From positions 4,404,501 to 4,468,500 of the forward strand of contig OX485808.1 of assembly GCA_950295325.1 (NCBI GenBank): a stretch of DNA of 64,000 bases, read 5' to 3'. Source of the DNA: Polytrichum commune. Its lineage: Eukaryota > Streptophyta > Polytrichopsida > Polytrichales > Polytrichaceae. Shown piece by piece: positions 50,601-59,700 of the stretch (positions are counted from its first letter, which is position 1; each line of letters opens with the position of its first letter). The position numbers and the translations under genes are program-made. The notes beneath the pieces were generated by a model. It saw nothing but the letters and a program-made list of their open reading frames with translations. It was not told the DNA's origin and searched no databases.

Positions 50601-51554
50601 AACCTTGCCACTCGACTATGCTCAACCATTCCTAAAACTGAGAACCGTGATTCTTGATGAGATTTTGTTTATCAAGTCTAAATAGAAAGCAAACAAGCTC
50701 ACAAAGCTTCATAACATTATGTCTGAAAGAAGAGGTTACTCCAATGTTGCCACTGGCATGAATTATAGTGTTGCTTCATCTTCAAGTTGATCTATGTTGG
50801 TCTATGTCTATGTAATCCTGAAACGAGCATCACGAGAATCAGAGGGGGCCCAAATACTACTTCCTGGATTGGTTGAAAATTTTAGGTTCAATAGGTGGTG
50901 GCGTGCACCAGAAATCAAGTGCTAGGGAGGTCACCTATCCAAGTATTATGCCGGCCTTATGTGCTTACCCTTAAAATTCCCATGGGATCCGGGTTAAGGC
51001 CTTGGATTTAAGGCAAGACCTTCGTGTTATTCATACAAACATTTGGAATTGTGTGCTATTAACATAGCACACAGTAAGTGCTTCTACTTCTTTCGGAGAC
51101 CAAAGAAGCTGAATGAAAGACCTGATGAAGGACAACATTCGTGTCGACAACGAGAATATTTGGTGCAGAATCCCTCAATTTGGCTCTCGAAGTGTCACAG
51201 GTCGAGCAGAACAAAGCCCCGCATGGAATGTCATCACGCAAATAGTGCTCCCGCACCACCTGATCACAAAACCAAACCCTCTCCCTTTCCTTCTCAGAAT
51301 CGGTCCTCTCTAAACTCAATTGAATTCAACTCAAAAAAAAACTCAGACGCACAATTCAACCAACATTTTTTTCATTCCTGCTTCCTCAGGGTTTAGGGCT
51401 TATAGTCGCAATTCAAAACCCCTGGTTTCTTCGGAGTTGGCAAAATTTGGAAGTGAAGTCTTTTGAATGAATGCAGCGAAAGATGGATGGTAGCAGGTAC
51501 CTTGAGGACTTTGCCATGACGGGTCTTCCGAACGAAGGACTTGTTGGAGAGCAT
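41608..51554 (-). CDS. RRP44: Exosome complex exonuclease RRP44 (DIS3), 24 exons
   Basis: Exons: 51554-51501, 51259-51122, 49295-49138, 49010-48955, 48853-48734, 48527-48397, 48256-48013, 47929-47782, 47683-47443, 46682-46526, 46440-46372, 46000-45875, 45767-45715, 45535-45429, 45143-45089, 44751-44652, 44514-44403, 44010-43890, 43775-43716, 43540-43435, 43231-43136, 42946-42865, 42758-42693, 41830-41608. All are GT-AG and in phase, giving 940 residues, normal for the family. The protein is the catalytic subunit of the RNA exosome. CR3 motif: C31, C36, C39. PIN domain: D57 ([10 protein letters not shown]), E85, D134 (NDRNDRAIRV) and D159 (LLTND), so endonuclease residues appear intact. Cold-shock domains follow. 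The RNB 3'-5' exonuclease has [14 protein letters not shown] with D480, D486, D488 and D489. A later RNB block is [15 protein letters not shown]. The C-terminal S1 domain ends QLTLIV. Confidence 0.96.
42279..42602. mobile_element. Inverted-repeat element in RRP44 intron 23, 'AGTCCTATTAGTGTGG' subtype
   Basis: The left end is GTACACAGTCCTATTAGTGT, then GG. The right end is CCCACACTAATAAGATTATT, then TGGTGTAC. The interior 'aagtcttcttggagactttc' and 'tctagagaattact' match 25910-26270. It lies inside the 862-bp intron between exons 23 and 24. Confidence 0.65.
48660..48715. repeat. T-rich tract and 15-G run beside RRP44 exon 5
   Basis: An A/T tract 'ttttattttattttttt' is followed by 15 G (48700-48714), ending 20 bases from the exon 5 donor side (48734). 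On the sense strand this is a C15 run near the 5' splice site. The length may be unstable or mis-sequenced. Confidence 0.8.
49649..49939. mobile_element. Harbinger-like non-autonomous element in RRP44 intron 2, TAA target duplication
   Basis: The left end starts GGGCGAGTTCACCAGGGTC. The right end finishes GACCCCATGTGAACCAGCC plus a final C. Both are bounded inward by 'cccaagt' or 'acttggg'. TAA flanks both sides (49646-49648 and 49940-49942). Size 291 bp, no coding sequence. Confidence 0.75.
50095..50735. repeat. Two-copy 350-bp tandem duplication in RRP44 intron 2
   Basis: 'taagagtgttc.at.gga.c.ggaatt.aaggcac' starts near 50106 and 50456. Both copies continue through 'aaccttgccactc.actatgctc' to 'gttatgtctgaaag' near 50363 and 50717. 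Similarity is about 80-85 percent by eye. The copies are separated by the exon-2-like segment at 50380-50450. Confidence 0.8.
50378..50452 (-). pseudogene. Duplicated fragment of RRP44 exon 2 end plus its donor-side intron
   Basis: The minus strand reads 'attgttgtacttcatcag', then 'tttccatcaagcttctctgg' and 'tctctgaaggaagtactc'. This aligns with the real exon 2 end 'aatgttgtccttcatcag', then 'gtctttcattcagcttcttt' and 'ggtctccgaaagaagtagaa' (51140-51060), and both continue to a 'gtgctat' block. The GT of the splice donor is missing from the copy. It is a relic of a local duplication that included the last six codons of exon 2. Confidence 0.7.
50895..50992 (-). pseudogene. 5S rRNA-like fragment (5S pseudogene or 5S-derived SINE head)
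   Basis: The minus strand from 50992 reads CCGGATCCCATGGGAATTTT, then AAGGGTAAGCACATAAGG, CCGGCATAATACTTGGATAG and GTGACCTCCCTAGCACTTG. It follows the plant 5S rRNA order: CCGGATCCCATC, GTTAAGC, AGTACTAGGATGGGTGACCTCC. The box A-like and box C-like promoter regions are recognisable. About the first 25-30 bases of 5S are absent or too diverged. It lies in RRP44 intron 2 in the gene's own orientation. It is too diverged to be a working 5S gene. Confidence 0.7.
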
Positions 51555-51670
51555 GGCGAGAGAGTGCGGAAGCGTGTGGCATCCCCCGGGCGACTGAGAT
51601 TGATGAGCCTCGATTAGGGTTTCAGAGCTTCGATGGGAGGAGGGGGAGAGAGAGAGAGTGTCTTGTTTCT
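51555..51670 (-). promoter_or_regulatory. RRP44 leader: telo-box, pyrimidine tract and overlapping upstream ATG
   Basis: On the sense (minus) strand, a CT-rich tract (51660-51636) is followed by AAACCCTAA (51622-51614). That matches the plant telo-box found in promoters or leaders of many translation-related and cell-growth genes. An upstream ATG at 51582-51580 lies 28 bases before the RRP44 ATG in a different frame, and its reading frame overlaps exon 1. The transcription start is unknown, so whether the upstream ATG is in the mRNA is open. Confidence 0.5.
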
Positions 51671-51699
51671 CCTCCTACTGCAGGCATTAGAGTTATTTG

Positions 51700-54050
51700 T
51701 AAAGTAAGGCAGATGAAATCATGGGCTTAGCCCTAAACCTTGAGTTTAGGAGAATTAACACAAAGTCACCCAAGTTTTCTTAATGTTTGAATCACCATAC
51801 ACAAAGCCCGGTCTCCAGTTATTAAAAACCAGCTTTCTAGTTTGTTCTACTAGGATGGGTGGGCAAAGGTAGCCTTGCATAGGTTGATCCGTGCCTTGGG
51901 ACAGCAGGTCCCATGCACATATCATATGTTAAATCCTAAATTTCTATCCAAATTTTGAAAGGTGAAAGAAAAGGTCCCACAAGTTTCACCCAACTTTTAA
52001 AATAAGCTCCAACACACGACAAATTAACGATCTTTTATTAGAAAATAATTGCAAAGAAGGATCAAACCCACGGTTTTGTCCCTCTTTGAGGCTCTTTAAG
52101 GGATTTTACGAATAACTCTATTAACCCCTCCATGTGTGGGCCTATTTTCAAAAAGTCAAAGTGCTACATATGAGTAATTTCTTTAAATTGAGGGAGCGCA
52201 AATCTTAAAGTAAAATCTTACATAAGTTTGTATATTGAAGTTGTAACCAAACTTTCAACATCACATAACCATGTTTGGATTACTTATGAATTTTCGCATT
52301 GAAAGTAAATATATTGTAAGCATAAAATTTCATCCAAATTTTCATTTGTGGTAGAGATAGTATGTATTCATTAGTAGGTAAGAGAATTCAAAGGCAAAAG
52401 TTACAAAAGGCATCTAATTGAAGCATCCCTAGAATTTAGTTTGCATTTTGGGCATTCAAATTTCAAATTTCTCTCAATTGTGTAAAATCTACAAAATTAG
52501 GTCTTTTGTTCAATTCCAACAGTCAAATGATGCATCGTAACCTAAACTTAAACATCTTGCGAATGGAGTATCTTCAACAGAGGTTTAGAAACAAATGATA
52601 TGGCCCTTTGACCAAAAATCAACCACTCCTTTGACCAAAAATCAACCACTTTGTTAAGGGGTAAAATAATGCAAAATAGCTAAAACTACTTGAATGACAC
52701 ACAAAAGATATGAGGGATGTTTAAGGGGCAAAAAAGAAAGGCCTTGTCAATTTTTTAGGGGCACTGGAAGAGGAGAACCTTTTTAAATCTTTAATCTTCA
52801 ATCTTTGGTTATCTTTAAATGAAACAATCTCCTATTGATCACAAGTTGATCTAGAACCATAGGAGGAAACTATGATGAGCAAGTGAACTTGAACATACAC
52901 GTGGATAAGTTGCACATAGTGAGTAGGGGTAGTGACTCTCAAAGAAGTTAACGCCTGCAACACTTAGATTTTTGAGAAATGGAAGTCGGTTTGTGTGCAC
53001 ATGTATAAGAGAGTGATGAACTTCAAGAGCATTCCTTCTTTATCTAAGATACTCACAAGTTTGCACTTGAGCTATATGGATGGGGAACACCTTACTTGAA
53101 AAGACATAATTATCCTCAAATAATTGTACATTATTTGTGTTAATTGATATGAATTCCTTATTAGATATACTTGAGTGGTATTCCAAAAAAGATGATGCCA
53201 ACTCCAACATCAATCCCAACATTGAGGTGGGTTTTATTTTACTTTAATTGATTAAGACATGAGGATGAAATGTCTACCAAGTTCAAGTTTACTTGCAAGT
53301 AGAGCTTCTCTCCTTGGGACATGCTTAAATGAACCCACAACCAATGAGATTCACAGGTTTACTTCTTCTCCACTTTAGTGCCTTCATTCAATAAATAGTC
53401 AATACTAATTATAATCATATCCAAATTTGAATGGTGTGTGGTTATGTGGTTATGTGGATCTAGGAATGGACGCTAAAAAGACACATGCTGAAAAAGAGAT
53501 TGGACTACATACTTAAATTGTCGTCATCGCATTGTTTGGGACCCCACATGCTACCACGTAAAATTGCATTTTCAACACTCAAGTACTGAGTCATGTAGCC
53601 CTATGTGGTAGTGATTACATTACTCTAATCTAGTTTTGGATGATGAGATGATGGTAACTTGCATAAAGTTAAAAATACATGTGTAGAATTTGAACATTGT
53701 GGATGATAAGCATGAGCATATTGAACACATATATTGATTCAAAATTGAAGCAAAAACCATGTGATGTTATTCTATTAATCATATTCCCTATGAGAAATTC
53801 AAGTGACACCTCAACACATTGGCATTACACCATCATACATGTTGAACTTGCTTATTAATAGGACTTACAATACATAAGTGAATGGACTGTAATTCCAAGT
53901 ATGTAGTTCATATGCTTATTCTAGTGAAGGGAGGGTGGAAAGGGGGGAGGGGAGGTTGAAAATTCAATGACCAAATGGTGTAAGTTATGACGTCTCTCAT
54001 ATTCAACTCAAGTCTTTGGAGCATGTTTGATTTGGAATGTTACCCAAATT
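51700..54050. other. Noncoding stretch between RRP44 and the dispersed repeat
   Basis: Only short ORFs occur. A small exact duplication 'tgaccaaaaatcaaccact' lies at about 52610-52650. No gene, RNA or complete element was recognised. Confidence 0.45.
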
Positions 54051-54059
54051 GTTGAAGAT

Positions 54060-54815
54060 GCTAGAACCCCTCAAGGTTTGGACTCTTCAAACCATGTACG
54101 AATTAACATGAGCGTAAGTAGGGTTATTATTTGAGACATTGACGTACATGAGGGAGAGGTATTATTTTTCTCCAATGTATACATTTAAAAAGGCTATCAA
54201 TAATTTTGAAGTGAAGGTAGATGTTTAAAAGGAGGTTCAAGGGTTCTTCTTTTAAAAAAATTGAAAAATACATATGTTAGTTTATATAGTTTATGCTTTC
54301 ATCCATTGTTGTCTTATGGTAATAATCCTTCATGACTATCATATATTGTCCTTGTTATCATTTTCATTTGCGTTCTAGGTTTTCATAAATTGGAGGCCAC
54401 TTGGAGTGCTCATGGGCTCCCTTGAGTTTTGCTCTCTAGATTGCGGCTAGGTTATTATGCTCGTGTCTTTGTTTCTTTGATGCGATTGTTGAGTTACATG
54501 CTATGGATGAGAGATTGTTCATGACTTCCTCATTAGAAAGGGAAAGTGGATTTTCAATGGAATAAATGCCTAACGAATTTTTTTTTATAAATTTATTGGA
54601 GGCATTTATCACAATAGTATAAATACATGAGTCTATTTTCTAGCATGCCGTTTGTACACACACAAACACACACACACAAATATATGTATATATGTATGTA
54701 CAATTTGTTTTTATTTGAGTTTTTTCTCTATAAACTCCTTGTATAAAGGGGGTTTAATTTCATAATGCATCATGCCCATCATTCAAGTTTTCAATGAAGA
54801 ATCCACCCCCCAAGG
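54060..54815. repeat. Long dispersed repeat, copy 3 (full length)
   Basis: Ordered match to 28300-29013. Examples are 'tacgaatt.a.(a/g)tgag.gtaag', 'gggagaggtatt', 'tttgctctctagattg.ggct', 'tgagttacatgctatggatg' and 'tccaccccc'. A short AC-rich microsatellite (54656-54710) interrupts it. No reading frame. Confidence 0.7.
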
Positions 54816-55483
54816 TAGAAACTTACAAGAAATATCTCTTTTTATTCTTGGTGACCTTATACGAGTGTCAAATCTTCTTCAAAACATTGTTGTCCTTCAA
54901 ATTAAAGTGATATCTCACATGACTTGCACCTATCAATTTTGGAGACACATTCAGAATCATGCTTGGTGAGGAGCCTAAATGATGACATGAGATGTCAGTC
55001 TAGAGTACGCCAAGAGATGGACCCTCATGTCACTTTGAGAAATAAAAGGTCAATATCTTCACCTTATTTCACCCAAAAATTAAATCAAAATTGTTGATAC
55101 ATTCCAAATATGAACCAACACAACTCAATTTTAAGTAGATTGAACACGTTTTGAAAACATGGACTTTGGATCAACTCGATAGTATGGACATATCCATGTA
55201 GACATTTTCAATATGTTTGGATATGATGGGAGGATGAACAAAAGTCCCAAACCCAAAATTTGGTTTTCAGCTCCTACAACCAAACATACATGTAACACAA
55301 AAATCAAGCCAAACACAACATTACAGTCTTTTGACCCCTATCTCTGTTCTAAACTTACAATTGTTCTTCCAATGGACAACTAAAGTAGAGATCTGAATTG
55401 TTGCAAACCACATCAGATTCCATATGTAAACAACATGTATACCGGTGAGCCACTAAGAGTGACGAGCTTTGATTAACAAGGGC

Positions 55484-58400
55484 TCAAACAAAGTATGCAA
55501 GAAAAGAAGATTCCAGGGACTCTAATTCGTCCTCATCATCCCGTTGTGCAGGAAAGTCATCACGTCCAGGCGAGGCTGTTGATCCTGCATAGCATCCACC
55601 ATGTGAACCTCTTTGAGATCAAGCCCCTCATCACCACACTGGTATGAGTGGAGAGCATTAATTGTATGTTTATTCATTTTGTTGGAGTAGCCAAAATGGA
55701 GATCGCTATAAGGCGAATATTCTTACATCAATAACATACTTGGATAGAATGTGACGTTCATCGTCAACTTTATTGATAATAGTAAATATGGGAAATTTTC
55801 ATCCAGTTTTGATTCTTTAATTGGGAAAGGTAGTGGTACGACTCCTTTCTGGGGACAAAATATTCGGTTTTAAGAGTTGAGGTCGTCATTTCACAAAATG
55901 TCACAGACCAACATACACTGGTGGAGACAAGGCAACTGATTGAATTCCAACATACAAGTCTGCAAGGAAGAAAAAGCAAGAAAACAAGAAACTTTCCCCT
56001 TTGGATTACTAAATTTCATTGTTGACTATGTAATGCTGGATATTCATTTGCAATGTAGACTCATAGGTCCTCTTTGTGGACATGATCGATTTTCAATTAT
56101 CCTCTCTACAAGAAATCTTAACGATATGTTAAAGAACAAACAACGGAACTAACATTCTTCAATCTCCATAACATTGAGAAGGAAAAACATGGATTAATTG
56201 TAAACATTTTCACCTGTTGCATGTGATGGACCACCTTCATAGACATTCGGAGGCAGTGATGCATCAGGTACATCATTTCCAAACGGAGCCGCAAATCCTG
56301 CACAACTCCCACCAAAATTTAACAAGAACACCACTGAAGTGGAGAAGACTAACATCTCCTATTTTCATAACATCATTTGTGCAAGGACCAAATGCGAATC
56401 TTCTCCTAGAAATTTAGAGTGGGTTAAAAATTTAATGTGCCTCACATTAATTCTTATTATGCAAATTACTGTGGGCTCTAGAGAATTAATGTGGTCCATA
56501 GTAATAGGACTACTTAGTGTAGCTTTGCTACTAGAGGCTCTATCCTTTTCATCAGTGACTCTACATTTCACACTACATTCACCCTACCTCTCCTCATCTA
56601 GCTAACTTCCCCATGTCTTATGTTAAAAGTGTGAGTTAACTTTAGGATCTACATTTCAAACTCTACTCTACTCTTTTATACTATACTCTTTTGCATTCAC
56701 CCTACATTAAATTATCCACTCCCTATACCTGCTATAGTGGTGTTCATATAATACCACTCCTAAGTTTGGGACAGAGCTAATAAATACAAAAAGGAATTTG
56801 AAGAATAGAAAATAGATTTTGAAAATCACTACTGAGTAAGGATTGTAGACAATCATGTCTTATAATTTTATGTCAACACTTATCAATTCAAAAAGGAAAA
56901 AATAAATGAAAGATGAAAGAAAATGGAAAGGCCAGACTTAGAAATAAGAAGCAAGGATAAGATATTGGCCACAGGTAAGAGAAAAAATTGAAAGCATGGA
57001 AGTAAGCATTACAAGAGTTAATGGAAGACTTGGTAGAAAATGGAAAAGAAGCAGTGGAGGGGGAAAGGCAACTACCGATATAGAACGAAAGTGGTAACAA
57101 AACAACAATGAAATAAAGGTCCCACAAAATAAAAATGAATTAAAGAAGGAATAAAGAAAACAGAAAGGAATTTGAATTAAAAAGAAACCTCACCCTTATA
57201 AAGAAGAAAATCAAAATAATGATGAGAAAAGAAAATGAGAAATCCCGCACCAAAAAATAGATGCAAAGTTGATTCCAGGTAGGGAAATTCCAAGATGAAC
57301 CAATCAAGAAATATTCACACGAAACAATGGAATCAACGATTAAGGAATAGAGACAATAGGTCAAAATAAAATAAAGTACAAATAAAGTAAAGTAAATAAA
57401 ACTAAAACTAAAACTAAAACTAAAATGATTAAAATATAGAACTAAAATAAACTAAAATAACTTAATAAAATTAAACTAAAATAAAATTAAAAACTACAAA
57501 CTTATAAATAAAATCTAAAAATAACAGTGAAAGAAGGATTTGAAAATTAGTAAAATGAATTGAAATTTTCTATTTGAAATAAATAAATAAATCAAAATCA
57601 AAATCAAAAAATTTTGACACACACTCTCACATACGCTTACCCATACACTTTGTGACAATCTGTTGGAGGTCCAGTATGTTTGTTGGGGTCCACCAGGTGT
57701 GCAACTCTGAGGAGTTACACTCTTCCGTCTGTGCTCAGTCTTCACCAACCGCAAGTGCCACAGTCCAACAAAATGTGGACTCCAAGGTGGAGCACATCGT
57801 CAGTCCAGGTCACACAACAGTAATAATAAGAATGGCTACAAGGTAATAATAAGGTAAGGTGAGTCCGAGTAGGCCTGACTTGCTTCCTGCTCGCCTCCTC
57901 CTTGGGCCGCCCTTGGCTGCCACGCCTGCCACATCACCACACAATCCACGTCATCACACCCCCGATCCCACCGTCCCCACAAGGGCCCCCTTCCTGGCAG
58001 TTGCCTGCGTCCGCGATTATCTCACCGCATGAATGAAAAGGTCCCACCATTATAAAAAAAAAAAAAAAGCAGAGGTATGGAGACCAATATATAACCGGTC
58101 CTGTCCAAGTTCTTTCTTTCCCTCGCTTTCTCCTGCTCTCTCCTGCAACCACTGCCTTCTTACCTTCTCTTGCACCTTCCTGTGCTTGAAGAATTGCACA
58201 CAACGCATCTGCAAGAAGCTGCTGCTTCTCACGTTCAACCTCCCGCTTCTCACGTTCAACCTCCTGCTCCTTACGTTTAACCTCCTGCTCCTTACGTTCA
58301 ACCTCCCGCCACTTATGTTGAAGCGTCGCATAAAATTGCTCTGGGCGCAGACCCGGCGAGTTGAGCTGCAAGACAGATATATTTGAGTAACTCCAACGCA

Positions 58401-59338
58401 AGGTAACATTGCACCCCAAATGCACACATTAAGGGAATAGAAACATTCCACAGTACTTGAAAGACCCCAGATCGCCAAGCTTTCCTTCTCAAATAAGGAG
58501 AGGAAACGACGTACCATAGCCGATCCACGCCCAGCTGTTACAAACCAAAACCTAGTGCACATCTTAGTTTGGGCCGTCCATGAGGACAATCGTATCAAAT
58601 TGTGCAAAGCAAACAAAAAACTGTACCTGTGCATCTCCTGCCTGCGGACTGTCCTCAGGACTCATTACACCTGCACGTGAACCCCCTCCAAGGCCAGACT
58701 CCTGTGGAAGACCAGAATTTTGTGAATTCGGCTCCACCTCAATGTGCCCACAGCTGGATTCCGGTGCACAAGGTGCCATTATCGGTCCTACCCTGTTCCC
58801 GTGGTCGATACCGTCCTCCGAATCTGCAACATGTAAATTGCGAATCCACCCTTGAGAGTCCAAACTTCTCGTTTCATTGGATTCGGGAGTCTTTTTGCAT
58901 GAAGCTCTATGCAAAATCTCGGCATCAACCAAACCCTTTCCTAACCCTACAACAGTACTAACCCTAAATTCCTGTTTTCTTCAAAGCACGTCAAATCCTA
59001 TCCTGAGGTTGAGAGAGCACCGTACCTTGGAGGGGCTCGGTGGCCTCACGTCTCTGGAACTCCTCCCAGATGAAGACCTCGAATTCATCCTTGCGGAAAG
59101 CTTTAAGATGAGGAAGATTGGGATGGTCACGAGGGAAAGCCTTTTCCCCATCGATGTACAGATACGCCAATTCGACAAACCTCTTTGCCGACTCGTCGTT
59201 ATCCATAGTTCTGTAGATTTTCTTCCCTGTACCAGGCAATCGAATGTCCACTTGGGGTTTGCTGCAGCCCTTCCGGTGGCGGATACCAAAATTCTCGCCT
59301 CTGCAGCTCTTCATCTTCTTGTAAGTTCCGGGGGCCAT
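55484..59338 (-). CDS. Uncharacterised protein with divergent AP2/ERF-like N-terminus, coiled coil and acidic C-terminus, 5 exons
   Basis: Exons: 59338-59026, 58940-58627, 58365-58164, 56297-56214, 55584-55484. All are GT-AG with matching phases, giving 337 residues. I do not recognise a named family. Residues 17-73 (GIRHRK, then VDIRLPGTGKKIYRTMD, SAKRFVELAYLYIDGEKA, ending near P73) follow the three-strand plus helix pattern of AP2/ERF domains (GVR.R, V.EIR, T.EEAA.AYD.AA, G..A..NFP), with many substitutions. Residues about 105-209 are low-complexity and Ser/Gly/Pro-rich. Residues 228-262 form a highly charged coiled coil made of repeated EVERKEQ-type heptads. The tail has RDDEDELESLES before the stop. 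A DNA-binding or other nuclear role is an inference. Intron 3 is about 1.9 kb and holds a truncated inverted-repeat element. Exons 4 and 5 are short, so that part of the model is the least certain. Confidence 0.65.
56405..56526. mobile_element. Truncated inverted-repeat element in intron 3 of the AP2-like gene
   Basis: The right part matches 26150-26270: 'cacattaattct.attat', 'ggctctagagaattaatg' and the end ATAGTAATAGGACTACTTAG, then TGTAG. The left terminus is missing or unrecognisable. Confidence 0.55.
57365..57525. repeat. A-rich simple repeat, (AAACTA)n-like
   Basis: Imperfect repeats of 'aaactaaaac', 'aaataaact' and related A-rich units, lying in intron 3 of the AP2-like gene. No other content. 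Confidence 0.8.
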
Positions 59339-59339
59339 T

Positions 59340-59700
59340 GTGCTACTTTCAAAATTCAACCAGAATGTAGGAGCTCAAATTGGTTGCGGCTTTCTACGAC
59401 TTGTCTATGTTAGTTCCCAATCACGTTGATGCATCCACACTCTACAAATTATCCGCAAAGACGCAGCTGTTGAATTCCCTGCTTGTCAACACGAAAGCGA
59501 GAGAGAAAAATGTGAGAAAAGAGAGAGAAGATATCCAAGTGAGAGAAAAGAGGCATGTCGCAATCCGGAGACGATTCATTCGCGAGGTATCCGTCGGGGC
59601 GAGCCATCGCAGACAAGATTGAAGTGAGTGAGCTATCGCAGACATTGCAGACAGCGACTGTCTGCAACACCCGGCGGATGTCTACTCCAGCTGTAAGCGG
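59340..59700 (-). promoter_or_regulatory. Probable promoter/leader of the AP2-like gene
   Basis: Upstream of the ATG at 59338 the sense strand has a CT-rich tract (59540-59498, the complement of 'gagagaaaa..gagagagaag'). The sequence is richer in G+C than the next 4 kb. No defined TATA box or other motif was identified with confidence. Confidence 0.35.

Noticed and set aside
58509-58528. Possible 20-base microexon between exons 2 and 3 of the AP2-like gene
   Set aside because: It has splice-like borders, but including it shifts the coiled coil out of frame.
58050-58634. A 194-codon minus-strand frame and a 117-codon plus-strand frame rich in LLTFNL over the coiled-coil exon
   Set aside because: The coiled-coil exon is internally repetitive in multiples of three, so alternative frames stay open. 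Only the Glu/Lys frame joins neighbouring exons in phase.
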